Assembly (NCBI GenBank): GCA_050485485.1
Contig: JBJHBM010000009.1
Coordinates: 4,716 to 68,715, forward strand
DNA: 64,000 nucleotides
Direction of reading: 5' to 3'
From: WHSO01 sp050485485
GTDB taxonomy: Bacteria; Pseudomonadota; Alphaproteobacteria; SMXQ01
In this document: one piece after another, positions 24,774-34,456 of the stretch
Numbering within the stretch: the first letter of the stretch is position 1
Layout: every line of letters starts with the position of its first letter
Translations under genes and position numbers: made by a program
Notes under the pieces: model-generated
The model's database searches: none
Seen by the model: only the letters and a program-made list of their open reading frames with translations
Told to the model about the DNA's origin: nothing

Positions 24774-25772
24774 ATGAGGGGTTCTCCGCCACGACTGATA
24801 CGGTTGGTCCCGGTCGCGTTGTCGGCTTTCGTGCTGGCAGCCTGTTCGGAAGGGACGCTGCTGGTCCATGGTGCCAAGACCATTGCCCGCGAAAACGATG
24901 GGCCTCCCGGTCACTACAAGGTAGGAAACCCATATCAAATCAATGGGATATGGTATTATCCTGCAGTTGATTATGAATATGTGGAAACGGGCATCGCCTC
25001 CTGGTACGGTCCCGGTTTTCACGGCAACCGCACCGCCAACGGCGAAATCTTCGACCAGAACCTTGTCTCCGCCGCGCATCGCACCCTACCGATGCCGAGC
25101 ATGGTGCGCGTCACCAATCTCGAGAACGGCCGCTCTATCGTCGTGCGGATGAATGACCGCGGCCCCTTCGCGCGCGGGCGAATCATCGACATGTCGCGCC
25201 GCGGCGCCCAGCTCCTCGGGTTCTACCGGGAGGGGACGGCGCGGGTACGGGTCGAGATACTGGCCGACGAGAGCCGCCAGCTTGCCGCCGCCTACGGCAT
25301 CGGCGACGGGGCGGCCCAGGTCGCGCGCGCAGGCACGGCGGACACGCCGCCGGTGACGGCGGCGCCGCGCGTCGCCGTGACGGAAGCGCCCATAGACGGC
25401 GCCGCGCCCGCGCCTTCGGGGAACTCGGCGGGTAGCCAGGCCAGGAGCCAAGCGCCCGTTGCCGCGACGCGGGCCCCCGCGCCCGAGATCCAGCAGGCGG
25501 CCCTGACCGAGCCCGAGGTGCGCCAGGGAGCGGCCGAGCCCGCCAACATGTACATCCAGGCCGGCGCCTTCGCCGAATACGACAACGCCAACCGCCTGCG
25601 GGCACGACTGTCGGTGCTGGGGCCGACCCAGGTGAGCCAGGTTCAGATCGGCGAGCAGCTCCTGTTCCGCGTCCGGGTGGGGCCGATCCAGGACCTGAAG
25701 ACGGCCGACACCATGCTCGACCGTGTGATCGGGGCGGGCTACCGCGACGCGCGCCTGGTGGTGGACCGCTAG
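24774..25772 (+). CDS. rlpA: RlpA-like septal ring lytic transglycosylase with SPOR domain
   Basis: A 332-residue lipoprotein: the signal ends in VLAAC (Cys about residue 24). The double-psi beta-barrel domain (about residues 75-165) has GIASWYGPGFHGNRTANGE, then VRMNDRGPFARGRIIDMSRR with the catalytic Asp. A Pro/Ala linker follows, then a C-terminal SPOR domain (about 255-332: MYIQAGAFAEYDNANRLRAR) that binds denuded septal glycan. Start at ATG 24774 gives a proper lipobox. In alphaproteobacteria rlpA is usually followed by dacA and tmk, as here. Confidence 0.9.
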   Translation: MRGSPPRLIRLVPVALSAFVLAACSEGTLLVHGAKTIARENDGPPGHYKVGNPYQINGIWYYPAVDYEYVETGIASWYGPGFHGNRTANGEIFDQNLVSAAHRTLPMPSMVRVTNLENGRSIVVRMNDRGPFARGRIIDMSRRGAQLLGFYREGTARVRVEILADESRQLAAAYGIGDGAAQVARAGTADTPPVTAAPRVAVTEAPIDGAAPAPSGNSAGSQARSQAPVAATRAPAPEIQQAALTEPEVRQGAAEPANMYIQAGAFAEYDNANRLRARLSVLGPTQVSQVQIGEQLLFRVRVGPIQDLKTADTMLDRVIGAGYRDARLVVDR

Positions 25773-25883
25773 CCCCCGGCGCCGTTTCCCGCCCGGAAAT
25801 GGACACAAATCGCGGGCACCAATCCCCGTCGTCCGGAAGTACGGTCCCTGCGACCGCGAACAAGAGGAGTTGACCGCGAACCC

Positions 25884-27029
25884 ATGATCCCGCTCGTTTC
25901 CCGCCTTGCCGCGTCGTTTGGCGCCGTGATCCTGGTGCTCGCGGCCGCGGTTGCCGGCGCCCAGCAGATCGATACCCCGGCCCGTCATGCCTACATGATC
26001 GACGTCGAAACCGGCACGGTCCTGCTCGACAAGGACGGCACCGTGCCCGGCCCGCCGTCCTCCATGAGCAAGCTGATGACGTCCTATGTGGTGTTCGACC
26101 GTATCAAGTCGGGCCGCCTGTCGCTCCAGGACCAGTTCCTGGTAAGCGAGAAGGCCTGGCGGATGGGGGGCTCCAAGATGTTCGTCGAGGTCGGCACGCG
26201 CATCAGCATAGAGAACCTGCTGCGCGGCGTGATCGTCCAGTCGGGCAACGATGCCTGCGTGGTGCTGGCGGAAGGGATTGCCGGCACCGAAGAGGCGTTC
26301 GCCGATATCATGAACGCCGAGGCGCGCCGCATCGGCCTGACCGAAAGCCATTTCGTCAACGCCTCCGGCTGGCCGGCGGACGGTCACGTGATGAGCGCGC
26401 GCGACATCGCCCGCGTGAGCCAGCGGATCATCGAGGAGTTTCCCGACCTCTACAAGATGTACTCGGAGACGAGCTTCACCTGGCACGGCATCCGCCAGGG
26501 CAACCGCAACCCGCTGCTCTACATGAACGTCGGTGCGGACGGGCTCAAGACGGGCCATGCCGAGGCGGCGGGCTACGGCCTCGCGGCCTCGGCGGTGCGC
26601 GACGGGCGGCGCCTGATTCTGGTGGTGAACGGCCTGCAGAGCATGCGCCAGCGCGCTCAGGAAGCGGCCCGGCTGATGGATTGGGGATTCCGCACCTTCA
26701 ACAACTACGCGCTGTTCGCCAAGGGCGATACCGTCGAAGCCGCAAACGTATGGCTCGGCACGGAGGCGACCGTGCCTCTGGTAGTGGATCGCGACGTCAA
26801 GGTGACGTTGCCGCGCACCGCGGAGCGCAGCGCCAGGATCACGGTCAACTACACCGGCCCGATCCCGGCGCCGATCGAGGCCGGCGCCCAGGTCGCCACG
26901 CTCACGATCTCGGCGCCCGGAATCCAGACCATCGAAATTCCGCTGCTGGCGGGCAAGTCGGTGGAACAGCTCGGCTTCTTCGGCCGTCTGTCGGCAGGGC
27001 TGCGCCATCTGGTCTGGGGCGCCCGCTAG
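25884..27029 (+). CDS. D-alanyl-D-alanine carboxypeptidase (class A low-mass PBP)
   Basis: A 381-residue protein with a signal peptide (residues 1-28) and the three PBP motifs: SMSK (Ser near residue 60), SGN (VQSGNDACV near 119) and KTG (GLKTGHAEAAG near 222). The C-terminal 90 residues form the PBP5-type beta domain and a membrane-binding amphipathic end (FFGRLSAGLRHLVW). It trims the terminal D-Ala of the peptide stem. Together with rlpA it belongs to a murein-remodelling cluster. Length is like DacA/DacC. Confidence 0.92.
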   Translation: MIPLVSRLAASFGAVILVLAAAVAGAQQIDTPARHAYMIDVETGTVLLDKDGTVPGPPSSMSKLMTSYVVFDRIKSGRLSLQDQFLVSEKAWRMGGSKMFVEVGTRISIENLLRGVIVQSGNDACVVLAEGIAGTEEAFADIMNAEARRIGLTESHFVNASGWPADGHVMSARDIARVSQRIIEEFPDLYKMYSETSFTWHGIRQGNRNPLLYMNVGADGLKTGHAEAAGYGLAASAVRDGRRLILVVNGLQSMRQRAQEAARLMDWGFRTFNNYALFAKGDTVEAANVWLGTEATVPLVVDRDVKVTLPRTAERSARITVNYTGPIPAPIEAGAQVATLTISAPGIQTIEIPLLAGKSVEQLGFFGRLSAGLRHLVWGAR

Positions 27030-27060
27030 GCGGCGGCATGGCGGAACGGGAGACCTTGCC

Positions 27061-27738
27061 GTGACGGCGGATGGCAGGGGTAGGTTCATCACCATCGAGG
27101 GCGGCGAGGGGGCCGGGAAGTCCACCCAGGCGCGCCTGCTCGCCGCCAACCTCGAGCGTGCCGGCCGCGGCGTCGTGCTGACGCGCGAGCCCGGCGGCGT
27201 CGCCGGTGCCGAGGAGATCCGCCGCCTTCTGGTGTCGGGCGAGCCCGGCCGTTGGGCGCCGATGACGGAGGCGCTGCTGCACTCGGCGGCGCGGGCCGAA
27301 CATCTCGAACGCGTGATCCGTCCGGCACTGGCCGAGGGCAAGTGGGTCGTGTGCGACCGCTTCGTCGATTCGACCACCGCCTACCAAGGCTACGGCCACG
27401 GCCTCGCGCTCGAGCAGGTAGTTGCCCTCAACCGGCTGGTGGCGGGGCCTACCATGCCCGACCTCACGGTCATCCTCGATATTGCCGTAGGCACCGGGCT
27501 CGTGCGGGCGGGCAAGCGCGAGCAGGATGCCGCCACCGGCGAGGACCGCTACGAGCGCATGGCGCGCGCCTTCCACGAACGCTTGCGCGAAGGATTCATC
27601 GAGATCGCCCTGGCGGAACCCGACCGCTGCGTGCTGATCGACACGTCGGGCGGCGTCGAGGACGTGGCTGCGGCGATCGCCGGCGTGGTGGAGGAGCGAC
27701 TCGGACTCGGCCCCAGGCTCGAGCGGGGCGCGCCATGA
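27061..27738 (+). CDS. tmk: Thymidylate kinase
   Basis: A 225-residue kinase from GTG 27061. The P-loop is FITIEGGEGAGKSTQ, followed by LTREPGG (substrate loop), VCDRFVDSTTAYQGYG (DR-type motif) and a LID region with REQDAATGEDRYE. It makes dTDP from dTMP. The stop overlaps the holB start by 4 bases, so the two are translated together. Length is normal. Confidence 0.95.
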   Translation: MTADGRGRFITIEGGEGAGKSTQARLLAANLERAGRGVVLTREPGGVAGAEEIRRLLVSGEPGRWAPMTEALLHSAARAEHLERVIRPALAEGKWVVCDRFVDSTTAYQGYGHGLALEQVVALNRLVAGPTMPDLTVILDIAVGTGLVRAGKREQDAATGEDRYERMARAFHERLREGFIEIALAEPDRCVLIDTSGGVEDVAAAIAGVVEERLGLGPRLERGAP

Positions 27739-28856
27739 AGGACGCGGCCGACGCGCCGCGCGCGCCGGAGCCGCGCGCCAATCCGCATTTCGAGGGCCAT
27801 GAGCGGGCCGCGGCCGCCCTCGAGGAAGCATCGCGCGGCGGGCGCATCCATCATGCCTGGTTGATCTCGGGGCCACGCGGCATCGGCAAGGCGACGCTCG
27901 CGTTCCGCTTCGCGCGCCATCTGCTGGCAGGCGGCGGTGCGGCGGTGGACGAGGCGCCGGGCCTGTTCGGTCCGGCGGAGCCGCCGGCCGGTCTCGACGT
28001 CGCGCCCGCATCGCCCGTGTTCCAGCGGATCGCGGCGGGCGGTCATGCCGACCTCCTCACGGTGGAGCGGGCGCTCGACGAGAAGACCGGACGCCGGCGC
28101 ACGGAGATCGTCATCGCCGACGTGCGCCGTGTCTCGGAGTTCCTGTCTTTCACCGCCATCGAGGGCGGCTGGCGCGTCGTCATCGTGGACGGTGCCGAGG
28201 ACATGAACCGCAACGCCGCCAACGCGCTCCTCAAGACGCTGGAGGAGCCGCCCCCGCGCGCGGTGCTGCTGCTGGTGAGCCACGCCGCGGGTCGTCTGTT
28301 GCCTACCATCCGCTCGCGCTGCCGCAAGCTCGCGCTCGAACCGCTGGACGACGTGACGGTGGAGGGGCTGATCGCGCGCTACCGCCCCGACATCGAGCCC
28401 TCCGAGCGCCGCGCGCTCGCCCTGATCGGGGAGGGGTCGGTGGGGCGCGCGCTCACGCTTGCGGACACGGGCGGCCTCGCGCTCTATGAGGAACTGGTGC
28501 GGCTGCTGGCCGGCCTGCCGACTCCCGACAGCGCACGCCTGCACGGTGCGCTCGACGCCATCGCGCGCACCCGCAACGAGGCCGGCGCCTACCAGGCTTA
28601 TGAGGTCTTCGCCGATCTGCTGGGGGCCTGGATCGCGCGCCAGGTCCGCGCCCGCGCGCGCGGCCTGGAGCCGCCCGAGATCATGCCGGGCGAGGGCGAG
28701 ATCGCCCGCCGGCTCGCCGGGCGGGCCAGCCTTGATCGGTGGGTTGATGTGTGGGAAAAGAACAACCGCCTATTCGGCCGGGCGGCGCGCCTCAATCTCG
28801 ACCGCAAGCAGGTGCTCCTCGACGCGTTCTTCGCGCTCGGGCGCTTGGCCGCGTAG
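27735..28856 (+). CDS. holB: DNA polymerase III delta' subunit
   Basis: A 373-residue clamp-loader subunit. It has HHAWLISGPRGIGKATLAFRFARHLL (P-loop) at about 40-65, DVRRVSEFLSFT, DMNRNAANALLKTLEEPP and the arginine-finger motif TIRSRCRKL. The C-terminal collar domain follows. It overlaps tmk by 4 bases and is followed by metG after 56 bases. The order tmk-holB-metG is conserved in alphaproteobacteria. Confidence 0.92.
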   Translation: MKDAADAPRAPEPRANPHFEGHERAAAALEEASRGGRIHHAWLISGPRGIGKATLAFRFARHLLAGGGAAVDEAPGLFGPAEPPAGLDVAPASPVFQRIAAGGHADLLTVERALDEKTGRRRTEIVIADVRRVSEFLSFTAIEGGWRVVIVDGAEDMNRNAANALLKTLEEPPPRAVLLLVSHAAGRLLPTIRSRCRKLALEPLDDVTVEGLIARYRPDIEPSERRALALIGEGSVGRALTLADTGGLALYEELVRLLAGLPTPDSARLHGALDAIARTRNEAGAYQAYEVFADLLGAWIARQVRARARGLEPPEIMPGEGEIARRLAGRASLDRWVDVWEKNNRLFGRAARLNLDRKQVLLDAFFALGRLAA

Positions 28857-28912
28857 CAGCGACGAACCCTCGGCAATCGGGCCGGGGACGGCTCGGGGAT
28901 TTTCGGGGAATC

Positions 28913-30469
28913 ATGGCGGCGGAACCGTACTACATTACCACGCCGATCTATTACGTCAACGACGTGCCCCATATCGGGCATGCCTACACCACGCTTGCCT
29001 GCGACGCCTTGGCGCGCTTCATGCGGCTCGACGGGCGCGACGTGTTCTTCCTCACCGGCACCGACGAGCATGGCCAGAAGGTGGAGAAGGCGGCGCGCGA
29101 TTCGGGTATCGAGCCGCAGGCGCTGGCCGACCGCAATTCGGCGCGCTTTCGCGACCTTGCGCACGACATGGGCTATACCAACGACGATTTCATCCGCACC
29201 ACGGAGGAGCGCCATATCCGCGCGGTCCAGCATTTGTGGCGGGAGCTGGTGGCGCGCGACGAAATCTATCTCGGCACCTATGCCGGCTGGTATTCGGTGC
29301 GCGACGAGGCGTTCTTCGCCGAATCCGAGCTGATCAAGGGGCCGAACGGCAAGTGGATCGCCCCCACCGGCACCGGGGCCGAGGTCGAGTGGGTGGAGGA
29401 GCCGAGCTATTTCTTCCGGTTGTCGGCTTGGCAGGACCGCCTGCTCGCGTTCTACGATTCGCATCCCGGTTTCATCGCGCCCGAGACGCGCCGCAACGAG
29501 GTGGTGAGCTTCGTCCGCGGCGGCCTGCAGGACCTTTCGGTGTCGCGCACCAGTTTCAACTGGGGCGTGCCCGTTCCGGACGACCCCGGACACGTCATGT
29601 ACGTCTGGATCGACGCGCTCGCCAACTATCTCACGGCGGTCGGCTATCCCGACACCGCGGGCACCGCGTTCCGCAAATTCTGGCCCGCCGACCTGCACAT
29701 GGTCGGCAAGGACATCCTGCGGTTCCACGCGGTTTACTGGCCGGCCTTCCTGATGGCGGCGGACATCGCGCCGCCCGAGCGCGTGTTTGCCCACGGCTGG
29801 TGGACCAACGAGGGCCGAAAGATCTCGAAATCGCTCGGCAACGTGATCGACCCCTACGACCTGGTGACCCGGTACGGGCGCGATCAGGTGCGCTACTTCC
29901 TGCTGCGCGAGGTGCCGTTCGGCAACGACGGCGACTTCAGCCATGCCGCGATGCTGAACCGCGCCAACGGCGATCTCGCCAACGACTTCGGCAATCTCGC
30001 CCAGCGTGTGCTCAGCATGATCAATAAGAACTGCGAGGCAAAGATGCCTGCCCCGGGCCGTCTCGAGGAGGCCGACCTCGCCCTGCTCGCCGGCGCGGAG
30101 GCGCTGCTGCCACAGCTGCGCGGGCATTTCGGCATGCAGGCCTTCCACCATGCGCTGACGGCGCTCTGGACCCAGATCCAGGCGGCCAACCGCTACGTCG
30201 ACGCGGCGGCTCCGTGGAAGCTCCGCAAGAGCGAGCCCGCGCGGATGCACACCGTCCTGTGGACGCTGGCGGAGGCGCTGCGCCATTACGCCATCCTGGC
30301 ACAGCCCATCGTGCCGGACGCGGCGACGCGCATCCTCGATCAGCTCGCGGTAGCGCCGGAGGCGCGTGGCTTCGACAGTCTCGGCGCCCCGGGACGGCTC
30401 GCGGGCGACACGCCGCTGCCGACGCCCCAGGGCGTGTTTCCGCGCCTGCAGGAAGCCGCCGCGACCTAA
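28913..30469 (+). CDS. metG: Methionyl-tRNA synthetase
   Basis: A 518-residue class I synthetase. The catalytic HIGH motif occurs as PHIGHAYTTLACDALARF near residue 23, and the KMSKS-type loop as GRKISKSLGNVIDP near residue 300. No zinc-binding CxxC knuckle is seen in the connective domain, so it is of the short type common in alphaproteobacteria. ATG 28913 follows a clear gap after holB. In many relatives tatD follows metG; here a convergent dehydrogenase gene starts 10 bases after it, so synteny ends at this point. Confidence 0.95.
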   Translation: MAAEPYYITTPIYYVNDVPHIGHAYTTLACDALARFMRLDGRDVFFLTGTDEHGQKVEKAARDSGIEPQALADRNSARFRDLAHDMGYTNDDFIRTTEERHIRAVQHLWRELVARDEIYLGTYAGWYSVRDEAFFAESELIKGPNGKWIAPTGTGAEVEWVEEPSYFFRLSAWQDRLLAFYDSHPGFIAPETRRNEVVSFVRGGLQDLSVSRTSFNWGVPVPDDPGHVMYVWIDALANYLTAVGYPDTAGTAFRKFWPADLHMVGKDILRFHAVYWPAFLMAADIAPPERVFAHGWWTNEGRKISKSLGNVIDPYDLVTRYGRDQVRYFLLREVPFGNDGDFSHAAMLNRANGDLANDFGNLAQRVLSMINKNCEAKMPAPGRLEEADLALLAGAEALLPQLRGHFGMQAFHHALTALWTQIQAANRYVDAAAPWKLRKSEPARMHTVLWTLAEALRHYAILAQPIVPDAATRILDQLAVAPEARGFDSLGAPGRLAGDTPLPTPQGVFPRLQEAAAT

Positions 30470-30479
30470 ATTGCCGTCG

Positions 30480-31553
30480 TCAGTCGGCGACGATCGGCTT
30501 CGACTTGTAGCGCTGCTCCCACACAGGAACCACGTCGCGGTTGAAGACCGGGCCCGGGGTCACGCCCTTGAGCGCTTCGATCACGCACTTGCTCGCGACG
30601 ATCAGCCCGGGATGCAGGCCCGAGCGCAGGTTGGACGAGACCATGTGGGGTGACAGCAGCACCTTGTGGCCCATCTTGAGCAGGCGCGAATCCTTGGCGA
30701 TCGGCTCGTCCTCGAACACGTCGAGGGCGGCCTGGGCCACTTTGCCGGATTCGAGGGCATCGCACAGCGCCTGCTCGCTCACCACCTGGCCGCGCGCGTC
30801 GTTGATCAGGATGATTCCGTCCTTGCACTTGGTGACCGCCTTGGCGTCGAACATGTGGCGGGTCTCGGGCGTCAGCGTAACGTGAAAGGTCACGATGTCG
30901 GATTCCGCGAGCAGCTTGTCGTAGGAGACCTTCTCGACGCCGTGCTCCTCGAAGCGCGAGTCGGGAATGTAGGGATCATAGGCCAGGATGCGGATATTCC
31001 ACGGCGCGAGCAGCCTGGCGACGCGCCCGCCGATGCGGCCGAGCCCGACGATGCCCACCGTCATGCCGGGATAGTCGTCCTCCTCGCGCGAGCCGAGATA
31101 GAGCCCCTGCAGGTCGGGGTGGCGCCAGTTGCCGGCCTTCATGCTCTCGTCGCGCTCGCGCACCTTCTTGAGGAGCGCCAGCATCATGCCGATGGTGCCT
31201 TCCGCGACGCCGCCCCAGTTCGATTCGGTCGGCGCGTGGGTTACCAGCACGCCGAGCTCGGTCGCGGCCTTCACCTCCACGTCGTCCACGCCGATGGTGC
31301 ACTTGGCGATGATCCGGAGGTCGTCGCCGGCGGCGCGCATGATCTTGCGGGTGATCGGCGAGGAACGGATCGAGGTCCCCATCATGGCGACCGCGCCCTT
31401 CGCCATCTCGATCATCTCGTCCTCGTTGTTGCCCTGGGGATCGTGCCAGTCGGCCTTGCCGAGCACGAGGTCGAGGCCGGCCTTCTCGAAGGCCTCCTGC
31501 CATTCGGTATTTTCCAGGATGGGCGCGAACACGAAGACCTTGGGCCGTGCCAT
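30480..31553 (-). CDS. D-2-hydroxyacid dehydrogenase (phosphoglycerate dehydrogenase-like)
   Basis: A 357-residue protein with the NAD-binding GIVGLGRIGGRVARLL motif, the active-site Arg in INDARGQVV, Glu in DVFEDEPIA and His in LSPHMVSSN. It reduces a 2-keto acid or oxidises the D-2-hydroxyacid. Length is above that of glyoxylate reductases (about 320) owing to a longer C-terminus. It is transcribed away from an SDR gene that starts 76 bases upstream. A second member of the family is at 52732. Confidence 0.85.
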   Translation of the reverse strand: MARPKVFVFAPILENTEWQEAFEKAGLDLVLGKADWHDPQGNNEDEMIEMAKGAVAMMGTSIRSSPITRKIMRAAGDDLRIIAKCTIGVDDVEVKAATELGVLVTHAPTESNWGGVAEGTIGMMLALLKKVRERDESMKAGNWRHPDLQGLYLGSREEDDYPGMTVGIVGLGRIGGRVARLLAPWNIRILAYDPYIPDSRFEEHGVEKVSYDKLLAESDIVTFHVTLTPETRHMFDAKAVTKCKDGIILINDARGQVVSEQALCDALESGKVAQAALDVFEDEPIAKDSRLLKMGHKVLLSPHMVSSNLRSGLHPGLIVASKCVIEALKGVTPGPVFNRDVVPVWEQRYKSKPIVAD

Positions 31554-31629
31554 GTGGGATCCTCCCGCTTATGTTGATGCCGTGAGCCGGCTATATTCGT
31601 GGGGCACAGGCTAAGGAAAGGAGGGCATC

Positions 31630-32379
31630 GTGACAAGACTGGCTGGACGGGTGGCGATCGTCACCGGCGCGGGACGGGGGATCGGCGTGGCCTACGCGCG
31701 GGCGCTGGCGGCCGAGGGTGCGCGGGTCGCGGTCTGCGACGTGCTGGACCCCGAGCAGACCGTGAACGGAATCCGCCAGCAGGGCGGGGAAGCCATCGGC
31801 TTCGTCTGCGACGTGACCGACCCGAAGGCGGTCGCGGGAATGATCGCGGGCACGGTCGAGGCGTTCGGCAAGGTCGATGTCCTGGTGAACAACGCGGCGC
31901 TGTTCGCCAACCTCAACCGCGGCCATTTCATGGACATCGATTCGGCCGAGTGGGACCGCGTCATGGCGATCAACACGCGCGGCGTGTTCGAATGCGTGCG
32001 GGCGGTGGTGCCGGACATGCGCAAGCGCAAGTACGGCAAGATCGTGAACGTCGCGTCCGGCACGGTGTTCAAGGGAACGCCCGGCCTGTGCCACTACGTC
32101 GCCTCCAAGGGGGCGGTGGTCGCCATGACCCGGGTGATGGCGCGCGAGCTGGGGGCGGACAACATCTGCGTCAATGCCCTGGCGCCCGGCATGACCATGT
32201 CGGAAGGCGTGGCCCACAAGGAGGAGTATATCAATTCCGCGACCCCGGGGACGCGCTGTTTCAAGCGCCACGAGCAGCCCGAGGACCTGACCGGCGCGGT
32301 GATCTTCCTGTCTTCTTCGGACAGCGATTTCATGACCGGCCAGTGCATGGTGGTGGACGGCGGCGCCGCGATGCATTGA
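31630..32379 (+). CDS. Short-chain dehydrogenase/reductase
   Basis: A 249-residue classical SDR from GTG 31630: TGAGRGIGVAYARAL cofactor loop, VNNAALF, catalytic Ser in NVASGTVF, and YVASKGAV (Tyr-x-x-x-Lys). The C-terminus has DGGAAMH. It oxidises or reduces a hydroxyl/keto group with NAD(P). It lies beside a TfdA-type dioxygenase gene running in the same direction (67 bases), and diverges from the D-2-hydroxyacid dehydrogenase. Confidence 0.87.
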   Translation: MTRLAGRVAIVTGAGRGIGVAYARALAAEGARVAVCDVLDPEQTVNGIRQQGGEAIGFVCDVTDPKAVAGMIAGTVEAFGKVDVLVNNAALFANLNRGHFMDIDSAEWDRVMAINTRGVFECVRAVVPDMRKRKYGKIVNVASGTVFKGTPGLCHYVASKGAVVAMTRVMARELGADNICVNALAPGMTMSEGVAHKEEYINSATPGTRCFKRHEQPEDLTGAVIFLSSSDSDFMTGQCMVVDGGAAMH

Positions 32380-32446
32380 GCGGCAGTGCCGTTTGACGCC
32401 TCATCCTTAGAATTCTATATATTGGGGGCAGGAGGACCGTGCACCC

Positions 32447-33331
32447 ATGCAGATCAACCCGTTTGCAAACAATTTCGGCGCCGAGATCGCCGGCATCGAC
32501 CTGCGCGATCCGTCCGCGGAAATCACCGAGCGCGTCTATCGGGCCTTTCTCGACCACCAAGTTCTGGTGATCCGCGACCAGAACCTCTCGCCGATGCAGC
32601 AGGTGCGCTTCACCGAGCGCTATGGCGCGCTCGAATGGCAGGAGAACGCCCAGCACGCCCATCCGGACCACGACAAGGTGCTGGTGCTGTCGAACGAGCT
32701 GCGCCCGGACGGAACGGCGGTGGGCGTGGTGGACGCGGGCGACTTCTGGCATTCGGATTCGTCGCATCACGAGCACCCGGTGACGGCGACCATTCTGATG
32801 TCGGTGCGCAACCCGTCGCGCGGCGGCGACACGGAGTTCGCCGACATGTACGCGATCTACGACGCGCTGCCGGAAGCGACGAAACGGCGGATCGAGGGCC
32901 GCTACGGCGTTCACCACGTCTCGAAGGCGCTCAACCCGCGCGTCACCATCTCGCCCTCGCGTCCCGGCGCCAAGGACTTCTACGAATCCCAGGCGAAGAA
33001 CCGCCCGAAGGTGCTCCAGCCCTTGGTGCGCACCCACGACGAAACCGGCCGGCAGGCGCTCTACGTCAGCCCGCGCTTCACCATCGGCATCGACGGCATG
33101 GACGACGCCGAGGCGCAGCCGCTCCTCGACGAGCTGTTCGGCTATATCACCGACCGCAAGCGTTCTCATCACTATCGCCACAAGTACCGCGACGGCGACC
33201 TGGTGATGTGGGACAACCGCTGCGTCTGCCACCGTGCCACCGGCGGTTACGGCCTGCCCGACATCCGGCGCATGCACCGCACGACGGTGGTGGGGGAGAA
33301 GGCGTTCTACCGCCCGGCCGCCGCTGCGTGA
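32447..33331 (+). CDS. TauD/TfdA family Fe(II)/2-oxoglutarate dioxygenase
   Basis: A 294-residue protein. The iron-binding facial triad is visible: HSDSSHHEHP (His-x-Asp, near residue 102) and the distal His in NRCVCHRATGG near residue 264. The 2-oxoglutarate-binding Arg lies in MHRTTVVGE. Family members hydroxylate sulfonates, aryloxyacetates and similar small acids. Length is normal. Start ATG 32447 lies after ggagga. It is convergent with the LpxR-like gene (6 bases apart). Confidence 0.87.
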   Translation: MQINPFANNFGAEIAGIDLRDPSAEITERVYRAFLDHQVLVIRDQNLSPMQQVRFTERYGALEWQENAQHAHPDHDKVLVLSNELRPDGTAVGVVDAGDFWHSDSSHHEHPVTATILMSVRNPSRGGDTEFADMYAIYDALPEATKRRIEGRYGVHHVSKALNPRVTISPSRPGAKDFYESQAKNRPKVLQPLVRTHDETGRQALYVSPRFTIGIDGMDDAEAQPLLDELFGYITDRKRSHHYRHKYRDGDLVMWDNRCVCHRATGGYGLPDIRRMHRTTVVGEKAFYRPAAAA

Positions 33332-33337
33332 GATTTC

Positions 33338-34369
33338 CTAGAACCGTGCCGTCAGGCTGAGGGCGGCGAAGCGGTCGGGGGCGCCCTGGCCGTAGAATTC
33401 CTCGGTCCGGTGGACGTAGGTGTAGGTCACCCGGAAGCGCGGGAATACGAGAGCCAGCCCGGCCTGCAGGTCCGCCACCAGCGGCCGCTTGTTGACGCTG
33501 TGGCTGGAGCGGAAGGTATTGCCGTCGAGGAAGACGTTGCGGGCCACCGCGCGCCCCTCGAAACCGGCGAAGACATACCAGCCGAACCTGTCGCGCGGGG
33601 TGAAATGGGCCGCGCCGGGCAGGGAGGGACGCACCCTCGGCGGGCCGCCGAAGTCGTCCTCGAGGCTGCGTCCGAAACGGAGCGTGGCGCCCGTGGCGGC
33701 ATGGGTGAAGACGTTCCCGAGCGCGCCGCCCACGTGCGGGGTCACGTCGGCGTCGTAGCCGAGCGTCCTGAACGTCCACAGGTAGCGCCACTGGCGGTCG
33801 AGCATCAGGTTGACGGTCGGCTCGTTCTTGAGCTGATGGCTCCAGCCGTTGGGATCGCCGGACCCGATCCAGCGGTGCCAGGTGCGCTGGGCGAATTCGG
33901 CGCCGCTGGCGGGCCCCACGACCCCCACCGACAGCACCGCGCTGTCGAGGCGCCCGGCCGTTTCCGAGGTGATGCCGATCTCGCCGAAGAGCCAGCCGGC
34001 ATAGGGCCTGTCCTCGGGGATGAGGTCGCGCCGTTCGATCTCGTCCGGGGTGAACATGGACTGGCCGATGGCGTAGCCGATCCGCTTGCGGCCCTCGGGG
34101 GCGAGCATCGGCAGGTTGCGCGCGAGCCAGCGGCCGAAGCCGGGCAGGTCGTCTTCAGGCGACAGCCAGCTTGCGTGAACACCGCTGGTATAGTGGCGGT
34201 CGGCCCCGGTGAACATGTCGTTCTCGACCACGAAGGAGAAGCTGCCGCGGTCGTCGGGGGGGCGGTCGGGCGGGCCCGCGGGCCTTGTTTCCTGGCCGTA
34301 CGCGGGAAGGGCGAGCGCACACAGGAGGGCCACGAGACGGGACAGCGCAAGGGCAGTGCGCGAGGGCAT
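33338..34369 (-). CDS. LpxR-like lipid A deacylase (DUF2219 family)
   Basis: A 343-residue protein with a signal peptide (residues 1-25, ending AYGQ). The LpxR pattern is clear: SFVVENDMFTGADRHYTSGV (Asn-Asp of the active site), DRPYAGWLFGEIG, a His in TWHRWIGSGDPNGWSHQLKNE, and a C-terminal beta strand ending TARF for outer-membrane assembly. It removes the 3'-acyloxyacyl chain of lipid A. I start it at ATG 34369. It is single and divergent from the following SDR gene (87 bases). Confidence 0.85.
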   Translation of the reverse strand: MPSRTALALSRLVALLCALALPAYGQETRPAGPPDRPPDDRGSFSFVVENDMFTGADRHYTSGVHASWLSPEDDLPGFGRWLARNLPMLAPEGRKRIGYAIGQSMFTPDEIERRDLIPEDRPYAGWLFGEIGITSETAGRLDSAVLSVGVVGPASGAEFAQRTWHRWIGSGDPNGWSHQLKNEPTVNLMLDRQWRYLWTFRTLGYDADVTPHVGGALGNVFTHAATGATLRFGRSLEDDFGGPPRVRPSLPGAAHFTPRDRFGWYVFAGFEGRAVARNVFLDGNTFRSSHSVNKRPLVADLQAGLALVFPRFRVTYTYVHRTEEFYGQGAPDRFAALSLTARF

Positions 34370-34456
34370 GACATCAGGATAGCCCGGGGACTTTCGCCGG
34401 GCCAAGCGGCACCGTATAGTCGCGCCAGAATGACGTGGCCAGCATAAGGAGGGGGT

